DNA of 64,000 nucleotides from Hemerocallis citrina (taxonomy: Eukaryota > Streptophyta > Magnoliopsida > Asparagales > Asphodelaceae): NCBI GenBank assembly GCA_017893485.1, contig CM030362.1:178622166-178686165 (forward strand), written 5' to 3'. The stretch's first letter is position 1, and every line of letters begins with the position of its first letter. The position numbers and the translations under genes are program-made. Below, piece after piece: positions 1 to 10,488 of the stretch. The notes under the pieces were generated by a model that saw nothing but the letters and a program-made list of their open reading frames with translations, made no database searches and was not told the origin of the DNA.

Positions 1-520
1 CGTATTTTGTATATCGATTATTTATATGTTTTCCATTCTCTCAAAATTTATTTTTTATCCTATTTTGAGCCAACTTAAATATTATTTTTAATCTTTGTGT
101 TTTATGTGTACTGCACGTGCTTTCAATACACGCGTCGATTATGTATATTCAACCGTTACGTGTAATATTATAATAAATTTTACGTGTTCAATTATTTATT
201 TTATAACTTGTTCGAATTCATTTTATAAATTGAAATTCATTTTTCTCCTATTTTTACTCAGATATATTTTTTATAAGTGCGACGCATGTGTTTTCTATGT
301 ACGTGTTGATTACATTGTTGTATATATAAAATTAATGAAATGTATTTTTCGTATGTTATATTTCGATTATTTATAAATATTTTTTCGTTAATCAAATATA
401 TTTCGTATTTGAATATTTATTTTAACGTGCGACGCACGTGTTTATAGTGCATGTGTTGGTTGTATTCTGTTTCAAAATAAAATTTATGAAGTGTGTGTGT
501 GTGTGTTTATTTTTATTTGT
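1..520. repeat. Degenerate ~150-170 bp tandem repeat with CACGTG-type palindromes
   Basis: The anchor GTGCGACGCAYGTGTTT is seen near 277 and 427, with a weaker relative near 107, each followed by a GTGTTGATTATATT-like stretch; CGATTATTTATA recurs at about 16 and 365. Spacing is about 150-170 bp. It lies in the presumed U3 of LTR F. Similar CACGTG palindromes sit in the U3 of Tekay B (26236-26262, 34481-34507). Confidence 0.5.
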
Positions 521-1133
521 GCATGAAAACTCTATTTATAATTAAATTAAACTAATTCTATTCAATACATATTACAATATATAACACATGCATTTAATTT
601 AAATAAAAACTTTTAATAATTTGTGTGCACACACGTGCACGTGTTTCACACCCCTTGGATTTGCTGGCCGGGAATGGTTGGAAAGAGGGTGAGTGGACTT
701 GGGTGAGTGGAATAGTGGAGAGTGTAATTAGGAGTGTGGTTAGTTAATTAAACTACCCGTTAATTTAACCATATAATTACCCCATCCTATTTCTAAACAA
801 CTAGGAGACAAAAAAAAAAAAAAATGATGTCCTTGCTGCCGAAATGCTCTGGTTCTTCTCTTTTGGAGCTGGTATTTCGAGGAGGCTTGGTGGCTTCTTT
901 AGGACTTCATATTTGCTAGGAATTATCCTTTTTGAGGTGGGTGCTTCTTTTGCTTTCTAATTATTTGGTAGATTTCATGTTTAGGTGAATGTGCTTGAAA
1001 TGAAATTTGTATGTGTTCTTTAGTTCTAAATTTTCATATGATGCATGTTAGATTGTCATGTGTAATCTAGAGTTGTGGTAGATAAAATTGAGAAATTGAT
1101 GCATGTTAGATGAAAATTACAATTGATTGTCAT
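1..1133 (+). mobile_element. Long LTR F, visible segment 1 of 3
   Basis: Sequence left of Tat-1 that resumes at 14412-14970 and again at 38006-39820; the joins are marked by the target duplications of the two insertions. The joined sequence looks like one plus-strand Tekay-like LTR: CACGTG-rich AT-rich upstream part (1-660), an A-run at 810-824, a leader, and a GAG|GTGGGT splice-donor-like site near 936 that also appears in Tekay B and in LTR E at the matching place. The start is outside the window. No gene is seen; the small open frames here are AT-rich noise. Joining the three parts is inference, well supported by the TSDs and by the conserved 3' end at 39820. Confidence 0.65.
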
Positions 1134-1711
1134 TGATATGGCCAAAAATGGGATTAAATCGGGACCATTCAAATTGGGCACGAATATTAAAGTTTACAGG
1201 GGTAAGACGGTAATTTCACCTACAAACGGGTCCGAAATAGGAACTGAGTCCCTTCTCCAGGGCCCAATAACCATGAACGGATCCATTCAACTGGGTATGG
1301 GTCCCAACCCGTTAAGAGCCAGTTCATAAGGATATGGAGAAATCCTGACTCGTCCTTATCCCTAGGAGGTGGTTCTAACCACTTCTATCCATCCACATCG
1401 GGGAGTAGAGATTTTTTCTTATCTCGAAACAGATCCCCACGGCGACTATAAATACCCCTCTACCCCCTACCGTTACAAGGTGATCACTCTTTCCCAACCT
1501 AAAGCTCTTTCTTATTCTTTTCTGAGTACTGACAAGAGCGTCAGAGGGTTCGTCGCCGGGATCAACCCCGGTGTTTTGAACTTTGTGCAGGTCAACAGGA
1601 GCAGCGAGAAGCCAGCCACACAACAGTGGAAGCGGTCAGGTTTGACCCATTCGATTCCTCATGAACCCAAAAATTCATCTGGTTGCCCCCACACCAAAAT
1701 CAGCGGCAACA
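1134..1711 (+). repeat. 5' LTR of Tat-1 (578 bp)
   Basis: Starts TGATATGGCC and ends GGCAACA; near-identical in length to 13827-14406. Contains a TATA box at 1447-1455 and, downstream, a leader that leads into the primer binding site. The TSD GTCAT lies directly upstream at 1129-1133. Confidence 0.93.
1447..1455 (+). promoter_or_regulatory. TATA box of the Tat-1 5' LTR
   Basis: CTATAAATA followed by a C-rich stretch, about 314 bp into the LTR. The same box is kept in the 3' LTR (14140-14148), and a diverged one in the minus-strand T2 LTR, which supports a functional promoter rather than chance AT-richness. Confidence 0.7.
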
Positions 1712-1714
1712 GTT

Positions 1715-1731
1715 TGGCACCGTCTGTGGGA
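1715..1731 (+). other. Primer binding site of Tat-1
   Basis: TGGCACCGTCTGTGGGA begins 3 bp after the 5' LTR. It closely matches the TGGCGCCGTCTGTGGGA-type primer site common in plant Tat elements. T2 has a relative at 51983-51999 (minus strand). Confidence 0.8.
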
Positions 1732-1781
1732 ACTCGAATAGCAATTCGACCCTACTCCATCAACAAAAGTAGCTCCTAGCT

Positions 1782-3610
1782 ATGCCTCCGAAGAAAGGGA
1801 AGTCCGCGGTCTCCAATCGTAGAATGACTTCCATCCCTCCTTCACCTCCAGAGGGTCTCCCTCCGCCCGTCCAACCGGTCCAACCGGCCAAGCAGCTCGA
1901 ACAACCGATCCCTCAACCTGTTTAGCAACCTCAAGGGCCTCAAAGGACTGTTAGAGAACCCTCTCGTCGAAGTCGCCAAAAGCAACCACTTCATCAGGTC
2001 CATGTCTCCATACACAATCCTTCCTCCGACTCCATGGCCTCCTATAGCCCTCCAACACCGAAAGATCTACGGGATGTTCTCAACAACCAACAGAACGAGA
2101 CAGATCTTCAGATCTGCTTGGACGAAAGGCGGACCCATGATGGGAACCCTCGCCAGGAGCATCATAGGGACTGGTCACCCCACAAGATAGATCGCAGAGG
2201 GTCATACTCTCCCAGGAGGCAGAGAGAGTCACCTCAGCATCGCCAGAGAAGAAGCCGCTCTCCGACCGGCCGTCCTGCCCCTCAATCCCATCGGGAGAAG
2301 GAGGCCCCCGTCACGAGGGTGGAGTTCCAACAGTTCCAGAAGGCAGTCCTACGGGCACTCAATGTCGCCCCTAACAATGACCAACGTGCTCCCAGTCCTC
2401 GGCAGGCTCCCAACCATCGCCGCCGCTCCCCCAGTCCTCGGCCAGCTCTCAACCATCGCCGCCACTTTCCCAGTCCTCAGCCGGCTCTCAACCATCGCTG
2501 CCGCTCTCCCAGTCCTTGGCCGGCTCTGAGCCATCGTTGTCGCACCCCCTAGTCCACGACCTACTCCAAGCTACCACCGCCGTAGCCCCAGCCCTCTTCT
2601 ACATGAAGACGAGTCTCGAGGCTCAGCGAGGCATGACCGAAGGGATGACTCGGTTTACTGCCGTCTCCATGAGATGGAGAGGTGCCTTGGCCAACTCGAT
2701 AGAGATGCCTTGGCCAACTCAATAGAGATGAGGAACAATGGGTGGGGAACCTTCACTCGAGCAGGCCCCCGTTCTCCCGTACTATCATGGAGGCTCCCTT
2801 CCCAGAGAACTTTAAGCCTCCGCATTTTGAGTCTTATACCGGGGAGTCGGACCCCGCTGATCACATTGAGAGTTTCAAAACTCTCATGATGATCCACCAT
2901 GCCTCCGACGCCCTTCTCTGCAAAACATTCCCCGCCACGCTCAAGGGGAGTGGTATTCAGACTTGCTCCAGCCTCAATTTTTTTCTTCGACCAATTCGAA
3001 GGTCTCTTCCTTTCCCACTTCGTGAGCAGCTGCCGCTCCGAAAAGAAAAGCACTTCTTTTTTTTTCCTCAGTTAAAGGAAGGGCAAGCGGCTGAGGGACT
3101 ACGTCAAGTGGTTCACGGCAGAGGCCAGATCTATGGCTTCTCTGGATCAGTCCGTGGCCTCGGTATCCTTCCAGTCCAATGTCATTAACCCCGATCTCAG
3201 GGCATCCCTGGCCAAGAAGCCTCATCGGGACTTCTCAGAGCTCCTTCTTCGGAGTAAGAAGTACATCCGATCTGAAGAAGCTCTCAACCGCCCCTCTTGA
3301 AGGATCGTCTTCTGGGAACAAACGGAAGACTACTGAAGAAGAAGGAGCTAAGAAGCTCCAAAAAGACAATGGGGGTCAACGTCGCCCTCTTCTCTGCTTC
3401 GAAAAGTTCACTCTGCTCAATACGAGTGTCTCGTCCATCTTGATGGAAGCTGGGAAGGAGGGTATTCTATCGCCACCACCAAAGATGAACACCTCCGGAA
3501 AGAAGAGAAACCGGGATAAGTGGTGCCGCTTCCACAGGGACCACGGCCATGACACAGACGACTGTCGGGTCCTAAAGGACGAGATCGAGGCCCGCATTAA
3601 GAGAGGGTAG
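1782..3610 (+). pseudogene. gag: Tat-1 gag (broken)
   Basis: Starts at ATG 1782 (MPPKKGKSAV) 70 bp after the LTR. An in-frame TAG at 1923 stops it after 47 codons, after which the frame continues from about 2034 to 2552. A Ser/Pro/Arg-rich region with 13-residue repeats follows the N-terminal part. The capsid-like segment is visible near 2742-2960 (FESYTGESDPADHIESFKTL, the retrotransposon gag signature), then the frame shifts. The C-terminal CRFHRDHGHDTDDC motif at about 3524-3565 is typical of Tat gag. At least one stop and two frameshifts are needed to connect the parts, so no full-length product is possible. Confidence 0.85.
2389..2548 (+). repeat. 39-bp repeat coding 13-residue Ser-Pro/Arg repeats in gag
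   Basis: Four in-frame copies of about 39 bp, encoding variants of SPSPRPALNHRRR. The repeat keeps the gag reading frame, and gives a basic, RS-like linker between the N-terminal part and the capsid-like part. Confidence 0.7.
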
Positions 3611-3787
3611 CTCTCTAGGTTCATGAGAAAGGATAGTCTGATCCTCCTCTGCCCCCCAGGGCAGCTAACAAACGAGCCGAACAACGTGCAGAGACCCCGA
3701 ATGTCAAAGCCGAGGTCGTCCTGCACCTCATACACAGAGGCCCAATAAGGGGAGATTCCAACTCCTCCGAAAGCCTTCGTTCGATAA

Positions 3788-4201
3788 GTGAACGCCGTAC
3801 ATAGCCACCCTCCTTCCAAGGGTCTTAGGATTCCTGTTACATTTTCTGATAGGGACTTGGAGGGCGTCCGGACGCCCCATGGCGATGCCCTTGTTATAAA
3901 CCTTCAGATGGCCAATTTCTACGTACGCCAGATCCTAGTGGACAACGGCAGTTTAATCAATATTCTCTTCTTGGAGGCATTCCAGGGCCTTCAGCTGTCA
4001 AGAGATCGGATCAAGCCAGCTGGTTACACTCTTCACGGATTCATCGGGGTGCCGGTGACGATTGAGGGAGTAATAACCCTTTACGTGACAGCTAGCAAAA
4101 CCCTAGTCACCCGGACCAAGCTGATGGACTTCATGGTAGTAGACGTCAAAGCCGCCTATAACATCATCTTAGGTCGGCCATACCATCGGCCTATCATATG
4201 A
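3788..4201 (+). pseudogene. pol: Tat-1 aspartic protease
   Basis: Open for about 137 codons. The active-site motif reads ILVDNGSLINILF near 3930, where Tat elements normally have VDNGSSADILF: the catalytic Asp and the following Gly are kept but the second Ser has become Leu. The C-terminal part shows the MDFMVVDVKAAYNIILGRP stretch that normally closes the protease in this lineage. A stop after the Arg-Pro-Ile-Ile end at 4199 and a frameshift cut it off from RT. The product would cleave the gag-pol polyprotein. Confidence 0.85.
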
Positions 4202-4272
4202 AAATGAAGTTCCCCACCTCGATAGGAGTGGGAGAAGTAAGAGGGAGCTAGGAGGCGGCTCGTAAATGTTAC

Positions 4273-5260
4273 ATGACCTCGATGGGAGGGCCGGTCCTCT
4301 CCCTTGAAGCCCTCGAACTCCCACAGGGAAGTAGCCAGACCATCTCCGAGCCGGTGGACGAGCTAGAAGGAGTTGCCTTCTCCGAAGGAGATGCCACCAA
4401 GACATTCCAGATCAGCAAGGCCCTTTCCCCCTCCATCAAAGAAGACATCTCCCAATGTATAAGGGAGAACCGTGATCTTTTCGCCTTGACCACGGCTGAT
4501 ATGCCCGGAATCTCAGAAGAGCTCTTGATGCACCACCTTAGCATTGCCCCGGGAGTTAAACCCGTCCAGCAGAAGCGACGTAAATTTGCTCCCGAGCGCC
4601 AGCAAGCAATCAAAGAAGAGGTCGAGAAGCTCTTTGAACACTCAGTTCATCCAGGAGGTGAATTACCTCGAATGGCTATCCAATGTGGTAATGGTTAAAA
4701 AGGCTAATGAGAGCTGCAGAATATGCATCGACTTCACCGACCTCAACAAAGCGTGTCCGAAGGACCCATTCCCCTTCCCGAGCATCGATGCTCTAATCGA
4801 TGCGACCTCCGGCCACAAGCTCCTCAGCTTCATGGATGCCTTCTCGGGGTATAACCAGATCCGGATGTTCCCTCCTGACATTCCAAAGACCTCGTTCGTA
4901 ACCGACCAAGGCCTGTACTGCTACCAGGTAATGCCCTTCGGGCTGAAGAATGCCAGAGCTACGTACCAGCACCTTGTTAACAAGGTCTTCCGAGACCAGA
5001 TAGGCCGCAACATCGAGGTCTATATGGACGACATGTTGGTCAAAAGCGTCAGTGGGCAGGAGCATGTCCGTGACCTCCAAGAGGCCTTCGGGGTGTTAAG
5101 AAGGCACACGATGAGATTGAATCCGAGCAAGTGCGCCTTCGGCGTCTCGTCCGGGAAGCTCCTCAGATTCATGGTGAGCCAGAGGGGCATAGAAGCCAAT
5201 CCTGAGATGATCAAAGCCATACTCAATATGGCTCCTCCCTCCAATGTTAAAGAAGTGTAG
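4273..5260 (+). pseudogene. pol: Tat-1 reverse transcriptase
   Basis: Two overlapping frames, 4273-4698 and 4544-5260, share one RT domain, so a frameshift lies near 4640. Family motifs are clear: CIDFTDLNKACPKDPFPFPS, FMDAFSGYNQIRM, QVMPFGLKNARATYQ and the catalytic YMDDMLVKS at about 5020-5046. A TAG at 5258 interrupts the downstream LTG motif. YMDD in place of the commoner YVDD is conservative. The protein would copy the RNA into DNA from the tRNA-primed site at 1715. Confidence 0.9.
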
Positions 5261-5872
5261 AGACTCACGGGATGCCTCGCAGCTATAGGGCATTTTCTCT
5301 CCAAGTCAGGGGAGAAATGCCTCCCGTTCTTTAAAGCCCTGGGAGGAGCAAAAGGTTTTGAGTGGGGTTAACAACAGCAAGAGTCTTTTGATCAACTGAA
5401 AGCTTACCTGGTAAACCCCCTACACTTGATCAAGCCGAAGTCTGGAGAAACCCTCTACATATACATGGCAACTTCGGAGCAGACCCTTAGCGTCGTCCTG
5501 GTAAGAGAGGAGGATAAGATGTAACGCCCCATCTACTACATGAGTAAGGTCCTCAGGGATGCAGAACTACGCTACCCGAAGGTAAGAAAGATGGCATACA
5601 CGTTGATCATGGCGGAAAGGAAACTTTGCCCCTATTTTCAGTCCCACTCGGTGGTCGTTCTCACCGACCAGCCGCTGAAGCAAGTTCTCCACAAGCCCGA
5701 GACATCGGGATGTCTAATGAAATGGTCCATAGAGCTGAGCCAGCACGACATCAGCTACCAACCCCGAACCGCTATCAAGGAACAAGCCCTAGCAGAGTTC
5801 ATTGTGGAGAGCACCGTTCCTGACCTCTGTGAGTCGGCTAAGAAACCCCCTGTTCTGGACCGTCTATGTTGA
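5261..5872 (+). pseudogene. pol: Tat-1 first RNase H (connection) domain, degenerate
   Basis: After the RT stop the frame resumes with the usual LYIYMATSEQTLSVVLVRE and RPIYYMSKVLRDAELRYP stretches, interrupted by a stop at 5522-5524. KMAYTLIMAERKLCPYFQSH and VVLTDQPLKQVLHKPE follow (5580-5710). This is the RT-attached RNase H. In Tat elements it is accompanied by a second copy downstream, as here. Confidence 0.8.
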
Positions 5873-6240
5873 TGGGTCCTCGTGCGCCGATGGAAGCGTG
5901 GCTGGGGTCATCTTGACCAGACCAGACGATTTCGTTCTACAATACTCCCTCCATATAAGCTTCCGTGTGTCGAACAACGAGGCTGAATATGAGGCCCTTA
6001 TAGTAGGACTTTGTATGGCTCGCAAAGTAGGGGCCAAATGTATCAAGGTCTTCAGTGATTCACAACTAGTCGTGAACCAAGTGTCTGGGGAGTACGAAGC
6101 AGGAGACGAGCACATGGCCAAGTACTTGGCAAAGGTGAAGGGGCTACTGGATTTATTTGAAGATGCTCAACTCCAACGAGTCCCCTGAGAGGAAAACGCA
6201 CAGGCGGATGCCCTCTCGAAGCTCGCCTCCTCTTCCCTCC
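5802..6240 (+). pseudogene. pol: Tat-1 second (archaeal-type) RNase H
   Basis: Reads VYVDGSSCADGSVAGV near 5862, then NNEAEYEALIVGLCMARK near 5972 and KVFSDSQLVVNQVSGEYE near 6047. That supplies the Asp, Glu and Asp of an RNase H active site, and the fourth acidic residue would come from ADALSKLAS near 6206, beyond an in-frame TGA at 6186-6188. A second RNase H of this type between RT-RNase H and integrase marks the Tat/Ogre clade of Ty3/gypsy. It overlaps the end of the first RNase H in another frame, showing a frameshift. Confidence 0.85.
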
Positions 6241-6442
6241 AAGGTTTGGAGCGGACCGTCTTGATAGAGATCCTTCTGAGATCCAGCATCGAGGAAGACA
6301 GCCTAGAACCAATGGAAGCCCTACCTCTAACACTTGGGGAGAACTGGATGAAACCCTACTCGAATACCTCAGAAACGGAGTTCTTCTAGCTGACCCCAGA
6401 GAGGCAAGAAGATTCAGGACCAGAGCCGAGCGGTACACACTC

Positions 6443-7560
6443 ATGGAAGGAGTCATGTACAAACGCTCATATACTCAGATAGACGGCAGACCCTACTTAA
6501 CATGTCTTTCCCCCGAAGAAGCACACTATGCCCTGAAAGAGGCTCATGACGGGATGTGTGGCGCACACTTGGGAGACAGATCCCTAGCCCGTAAAATTTT
6601 AAATTACAACTACTTTTGGCCCACACTTCTTAGCGACTCTGAACAGTACATCCGCCAATGCGGATCCTGCCAATGATTCTCTCCGATCCGTCGCCTACCA
6701 CAAGCCCAGCTCTCCTCCTTAGCCAGTCTGTTCCCTTTCGCAATGTGGGGGATGGACTTGCTCAGACCGTTTCGTCGTGGCAATAGATTATTTGTCCAAG
6801 TGGATTGAGGCCGAGCCCCTTGCAACGATTACGGAGAACAAGTTTCAGAAGTTCTTCTGGAAGAAACTTATTTGTCGGTTCGGCATACCTCGCATCCTCG
6901 TAACTGACAACGGAATCCAGTTCGCAGGGGCAGCTTTTCGCAACTTCTGCACCGACATCAGCATCCAACAACGATTCTTCTCAATATCCCACCCTCAATC
7001 CAACGGCCAAGCGGATAACGCTAATCGACAAATACTCTCCGACCTAAAGAAGATGCTCGATAAATCTACCAAGGGGTTATGGTTGAACAGCTTCCCAACA
7101 TGCTATGGAGCTATCGCACCACCAAGAGAATTCCGACAGGAGAGTCACCCTTCAATCTCACTTATGGTTCCGAAGCCATCACCCCCTAAAGGTCGGCCTA
7201 CCTTCGCCCCGATTGATCGCCTACAATGAAGAGCAGAATGCAAATCAGCTTCGCAACAGTTTGGACCTCATCGATGAGATCCGCGAAAGAGCTTCCATTC
7301 GACAAGAGACCTACCGACGTAGGATAACACAGTCTTATGATAAGAAGGTCCGCCCCGCTAATCTTAAAGAGGGGGACCCAGTGCTCCAGAAGCTGTCAAT
7401 CTCTCTTCCAAGCAAGAAGGCAAGCTAGCGCCCAACTGGGAATGTCCGTATAGGGTCTCCAGAGTTATTTGCCCGGGCGCGTACCAACTCGAAAACCCAA
7501 GGGCAGGAGAATACCGAGGACTTGGAATGCTGACCACTTGATGAAGTACCAAGTGGGTGT
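6443..7560 (+). pseudogene. pol: Tat-1 integrase (broken)
   Basis: The HHCC zinc module lies at 6500-6676 (AHDGMCGAHLGDRSLARKIL and IRQCGSCQ) and ends at a TGA (6674-6676). The core follows in another frame: GMDLLRPF near 6750, LVTDNGIQFAGAAF near 6896, and SNGQADNANRQI near 6999. The catalytic Glu normally found in GQxE is Asp here (QAD), a further sign of decay. The C-terminal part shifts frame at about 7105-7428 and fades at about 7560. No chromodomain is present, as expected for Tat. Confidence 0.85.
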
Positions 7561-7698
7561 TGTAACACCGCTCCAAGCAACTTCAAGCAACTCCTGAGTC
7601 GAGCAGTTTCTATTTGGTGTTTTTATCTACCTTGTTATTTTTATTTTCAAAATGTAAGAGTGGCTTGCAACTCTGAAGCAACAACTTAATTCATCTTT

Positions 7699-7704
7699 AA
7701 TAAA
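7699..7704 (+). terminator. Possible polyadenylation signal AATAAA after Tat-1 pol
   Basis: AATAAA about 140 bp past the end of the integrase frame. It could end a short gag-pol transcript before the antisense unit; a genomic RNA must read through it. Confidence 0.3.
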
Positions 7705-7739
7705 GGTTAGTTACTTCATGGGAATTCTTTGTCTATAAT

Positions 7740-8245
7740 AATCTAGTTGGTTTGCTATCAGACGCGCGAAACTCTCTAAAAACAACAAGCTCGGAGTCCA
7801 ACACTTGGTTCGATTCCACTTTAACTTCTTACTCATAAGCGATTACGAAGTGGTTCACCATCCAGAATTGCTCCCACAGCTATTGACATTCTCTAAATGA
7901 CAAGCTCGGAGTCCAATACTTAGTTCGATTCACTTTAACTACTTGCTCATAAGCGAGTATGAAGTGATTCACCATTCGGAATTGCTCCCACAGCTGTTGA
8001 CATTCTTTAAACGACAAGCTCGGAGTCTAACACTTGGTTCGATTCTGCTTTAACTACTTGCTTCTAAGCGAGTACAAAGCAGTTCACCATTCGGAATTGC
8101 TCCCACAACTGTTGATATCCTTTAAACGACAAGTTCAGAGTCCAACACTTGGTTCACGCAACTTTTGCTACTTGTGAACGAGCGAGTACAAAATAGCTCA
8201 CCATTCGGAATTGCTCCTACAACTGTTGACACTGGCAAATGCTAG
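7740..8245 (+). repeat. Tandem array 1 in Tat-1: ~115 bp, four copies
   Basis: CAAGYTCRGAGTCYAAYACTT recurs at 7786, 7901, 8015 and 8130, giving periods of 115, 114 and 115 bp. Each unit also carries ACTTGCT-N4-AGCGAGT, a possible small hairpin, and TTGCTCCCACAGCTGTTGAC. It sits directly between the end of pol and the 3' end of the antisense gene. Confidence 0.85.
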
Positions 8246-8388
8246 CAAGACACACACAAGTTCGAGAAATGAGTATACTATTTCATTAAAATTTGAGGTA
8301 CAAGTCTAATTATATACCAACAACTCATCTTTACATCGAGATATAAGACTCAGGTGAAACAAAGACTACAAGATTTCAAAGATCTGCC

Positions 8389-9149
8389 CTAACCCCTCCT
8401 AGGGAGTGGGATACTTCTATTAAGAGATAAGAGAGGCCGGCGAGCACCGTGTTGCTGTAGCCTTACTTCCGTGGAGGTCTCCAAACCGACGAGCCGAGTT
8501 GCGTCCTCGGCACCTAGGAGCCTAAGTGTCACTCCAGCAGATGCTCCGCTCGACGAGCCAGCCACTCCGCTTTGTACGTCCTCGGGGTGCCTTAATACGG
8601 GGGGCGAGCGTAGCACCAACTCATGGAATGAACTCCCCTGTGCGTACTCACCTCGGGGGCAGGAAGTGCTCCTAACGTTACTCCCCTCGGAAAGTAGTCG
8701 TAGTCGATGGTTCTCTGCCTCTAGCTCCATGACCCATTCCCTCAGCGAGTCGTCCGTCACTCTGATCTTCAGAAGAGGCATTCGGCTAGAGTTGCCCCAA
8801 CGAGCTCGGAGATAGCCCTTCGAAGGTGCACCGTCTCCAAACTATTCTCGAGCACTACGTTCTTTAACCCCTCTTTTTCGGCCTTAACATCGAACAGAGA
8901 TTGACGAAGGTACTTGAGTCTCAAGCCTTGGCTGAAGGCCATCGAGGGACACGTCTCCTCCCCTTCGGGGGGCACTTCGCGAGCCTGCTCCTCTAGGTGT
9001 TTCAGCTCGGAGACCTGACAAGCCAACGTCAGCTTACGATGGTTCAGCTCCGACTCGGCTTTGAAAAGTCTCTCTCGAGTTCGAGCAAGGCCCAACCTCG
9101 CGGCCCCTAGACCAGATTGGAGGCGTGATACCTCGGCCGTCTGAGACAC
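8389..9149 (-). pseudogene. Tat-1 antisense ORF, C-terminal coiled-coil part
   Basis: Two minus-strand frames (9149-8769 and 8781-8389) give a charged, helical protein. The first has a heptad-like run (SRLQSGLGAARLGLARTRER, then ESELNHRKL and LKHLEEQAREV); the second starts with LREWVMELEAENHRLRLL and becomes low in complexity. Together they look like a coiled-coil tail. A TTTAATGAAATG-type signal lies past the end, near 8280 on the minus strand, and a very similar one is at 9270. Tat elements are known to carry an antisense ORF in this 3' position. The function is not known. Confidence 0.55.
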
Positions 9150-9504
9150 TTCATCAATTTTAGATGCTTCGGTGATCGAAAAAAGCCAAGAACATGAAGA
9201 TACTGAGTTTAAACAAAGCTCCTACGAGACAGCTCAAACACAAGTACAACACTTAGTCAAATTTTCATTTCATTAAAGTTTACAAGTACAAAATGCGGTG
9301 GCCAGTCCTCTACCAGGCGATACAAAACAAAATCAAAAACAAAAACAAAGTCAAGCAGTCACCTCGGGGTGCTGCTCCGCGCTCTCACTCGGCACCGTCA
9401 CGAGCGCCCTCTCCGGGTTCACCACCACCACCACATCCTCTTCTTCTTCTTCTTCTTCTTCACCTTCAGCTTCGGATCCGGCTACGGCCACCACCTCCTC
9501 GCCT

Positions 9505-10173
9505 TCAATGGGGGCATACAGGTTGTACCCGAGCTATCGAAGTCGGGGATGCAAGCCGCGACGTGCTTGAGCGCTCGAGCGTAAGACTCCTCAATATTCG
9601 TGAGCATATGGGCCTCCGCCTTGCTTGGATCGCCTTTGCTGCCTCAGCCACCGCTGCCTCCCGCTCCCTTTGCATCTCCTCCGAAGCCTTTAAGGCCTTC
9701 TCCATTCCCGCTCGGCTCTGGCCTTCTCCTCGTATGCCCTCGCCGCTTCCGCAGTGATGCATTCGTTCGCCTTGGCCAACGCTGCCTCAAGAACATCGCA
9801 GCTCGGGACTCCGAGAGACATTGCTCGGCCTCGTACATCTTCACGGCCTTAGCTCGGTCGGCCCGAATCCTGTCGCTCGACATCTTCAGTTCCTTCTCCT
9901 GCTCGGCAAACTGCTCTAGCAGATGACTAAAGTGACATGTGATCTGAAAGCCGAAGGAAAAAAGACATGAGTATCGAACACAACAAATTGAGAAATCCCG
10001 AAGGCACAACAAGGATACTTACCGACATCATGGCCCGGGCGATCTTGAGCGCATCGTCGCCCATGGTCCCCATCTTCAGTGCCGTGCAGTCCTTCGGGGT
10101 CGGTAGGTGGCGCACGGCCTACATGCTCATTGCGGCGTCGCTGAGGAAGCCGTCGAGCTTCATCACCGTCCAA
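9505..10173 (-). pseudogene. Tat-1 antisense ORF, middle part
   Basis: Overlapping minus-strand frames (10173-9916, 10012-9644, 9762-9505) with charged helical stretches such as LLEQFAEQEKELKMSSDRIR and ALKASEEMQREREAAVAEAA. No single frame is open throughout, so frameshifts or introns separate them. It fits as a bridge between the conserved N-terminal domain (10489-11490) and the coiled-coil tail. I do not recognise a catalytic motif. Confidence 0.45.
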
Positions 10174-10488
10174 TCGGGGATGAAAAGCTTCTTGTGCTCC
10201 TCGGTCAGGATAGCTTCTGCCTCGGTGGTGAGGGGCGGCACTTTGAACGCTAGCGCAGCTCCGACGGAGAATGCCCTAGCAGATGGGTCGGAAGCTACAA
10301 CAGAGGGAAGGACCGCTTAAGGAGCAGAAGAAGAGGCAGAGACCAAGTCCACAATGGGCGTCGCCGCCAAAGGTGCTTAGCCAGCCAGGCCAGACGAGGG
10401 TCCTGTCATTGTCCTTTTCTACTTCTTATTGTCCGATCCCTTTGCGGCGCCCATGCCTCGCTTCGACAACATAGCTCGGAAATCCATA

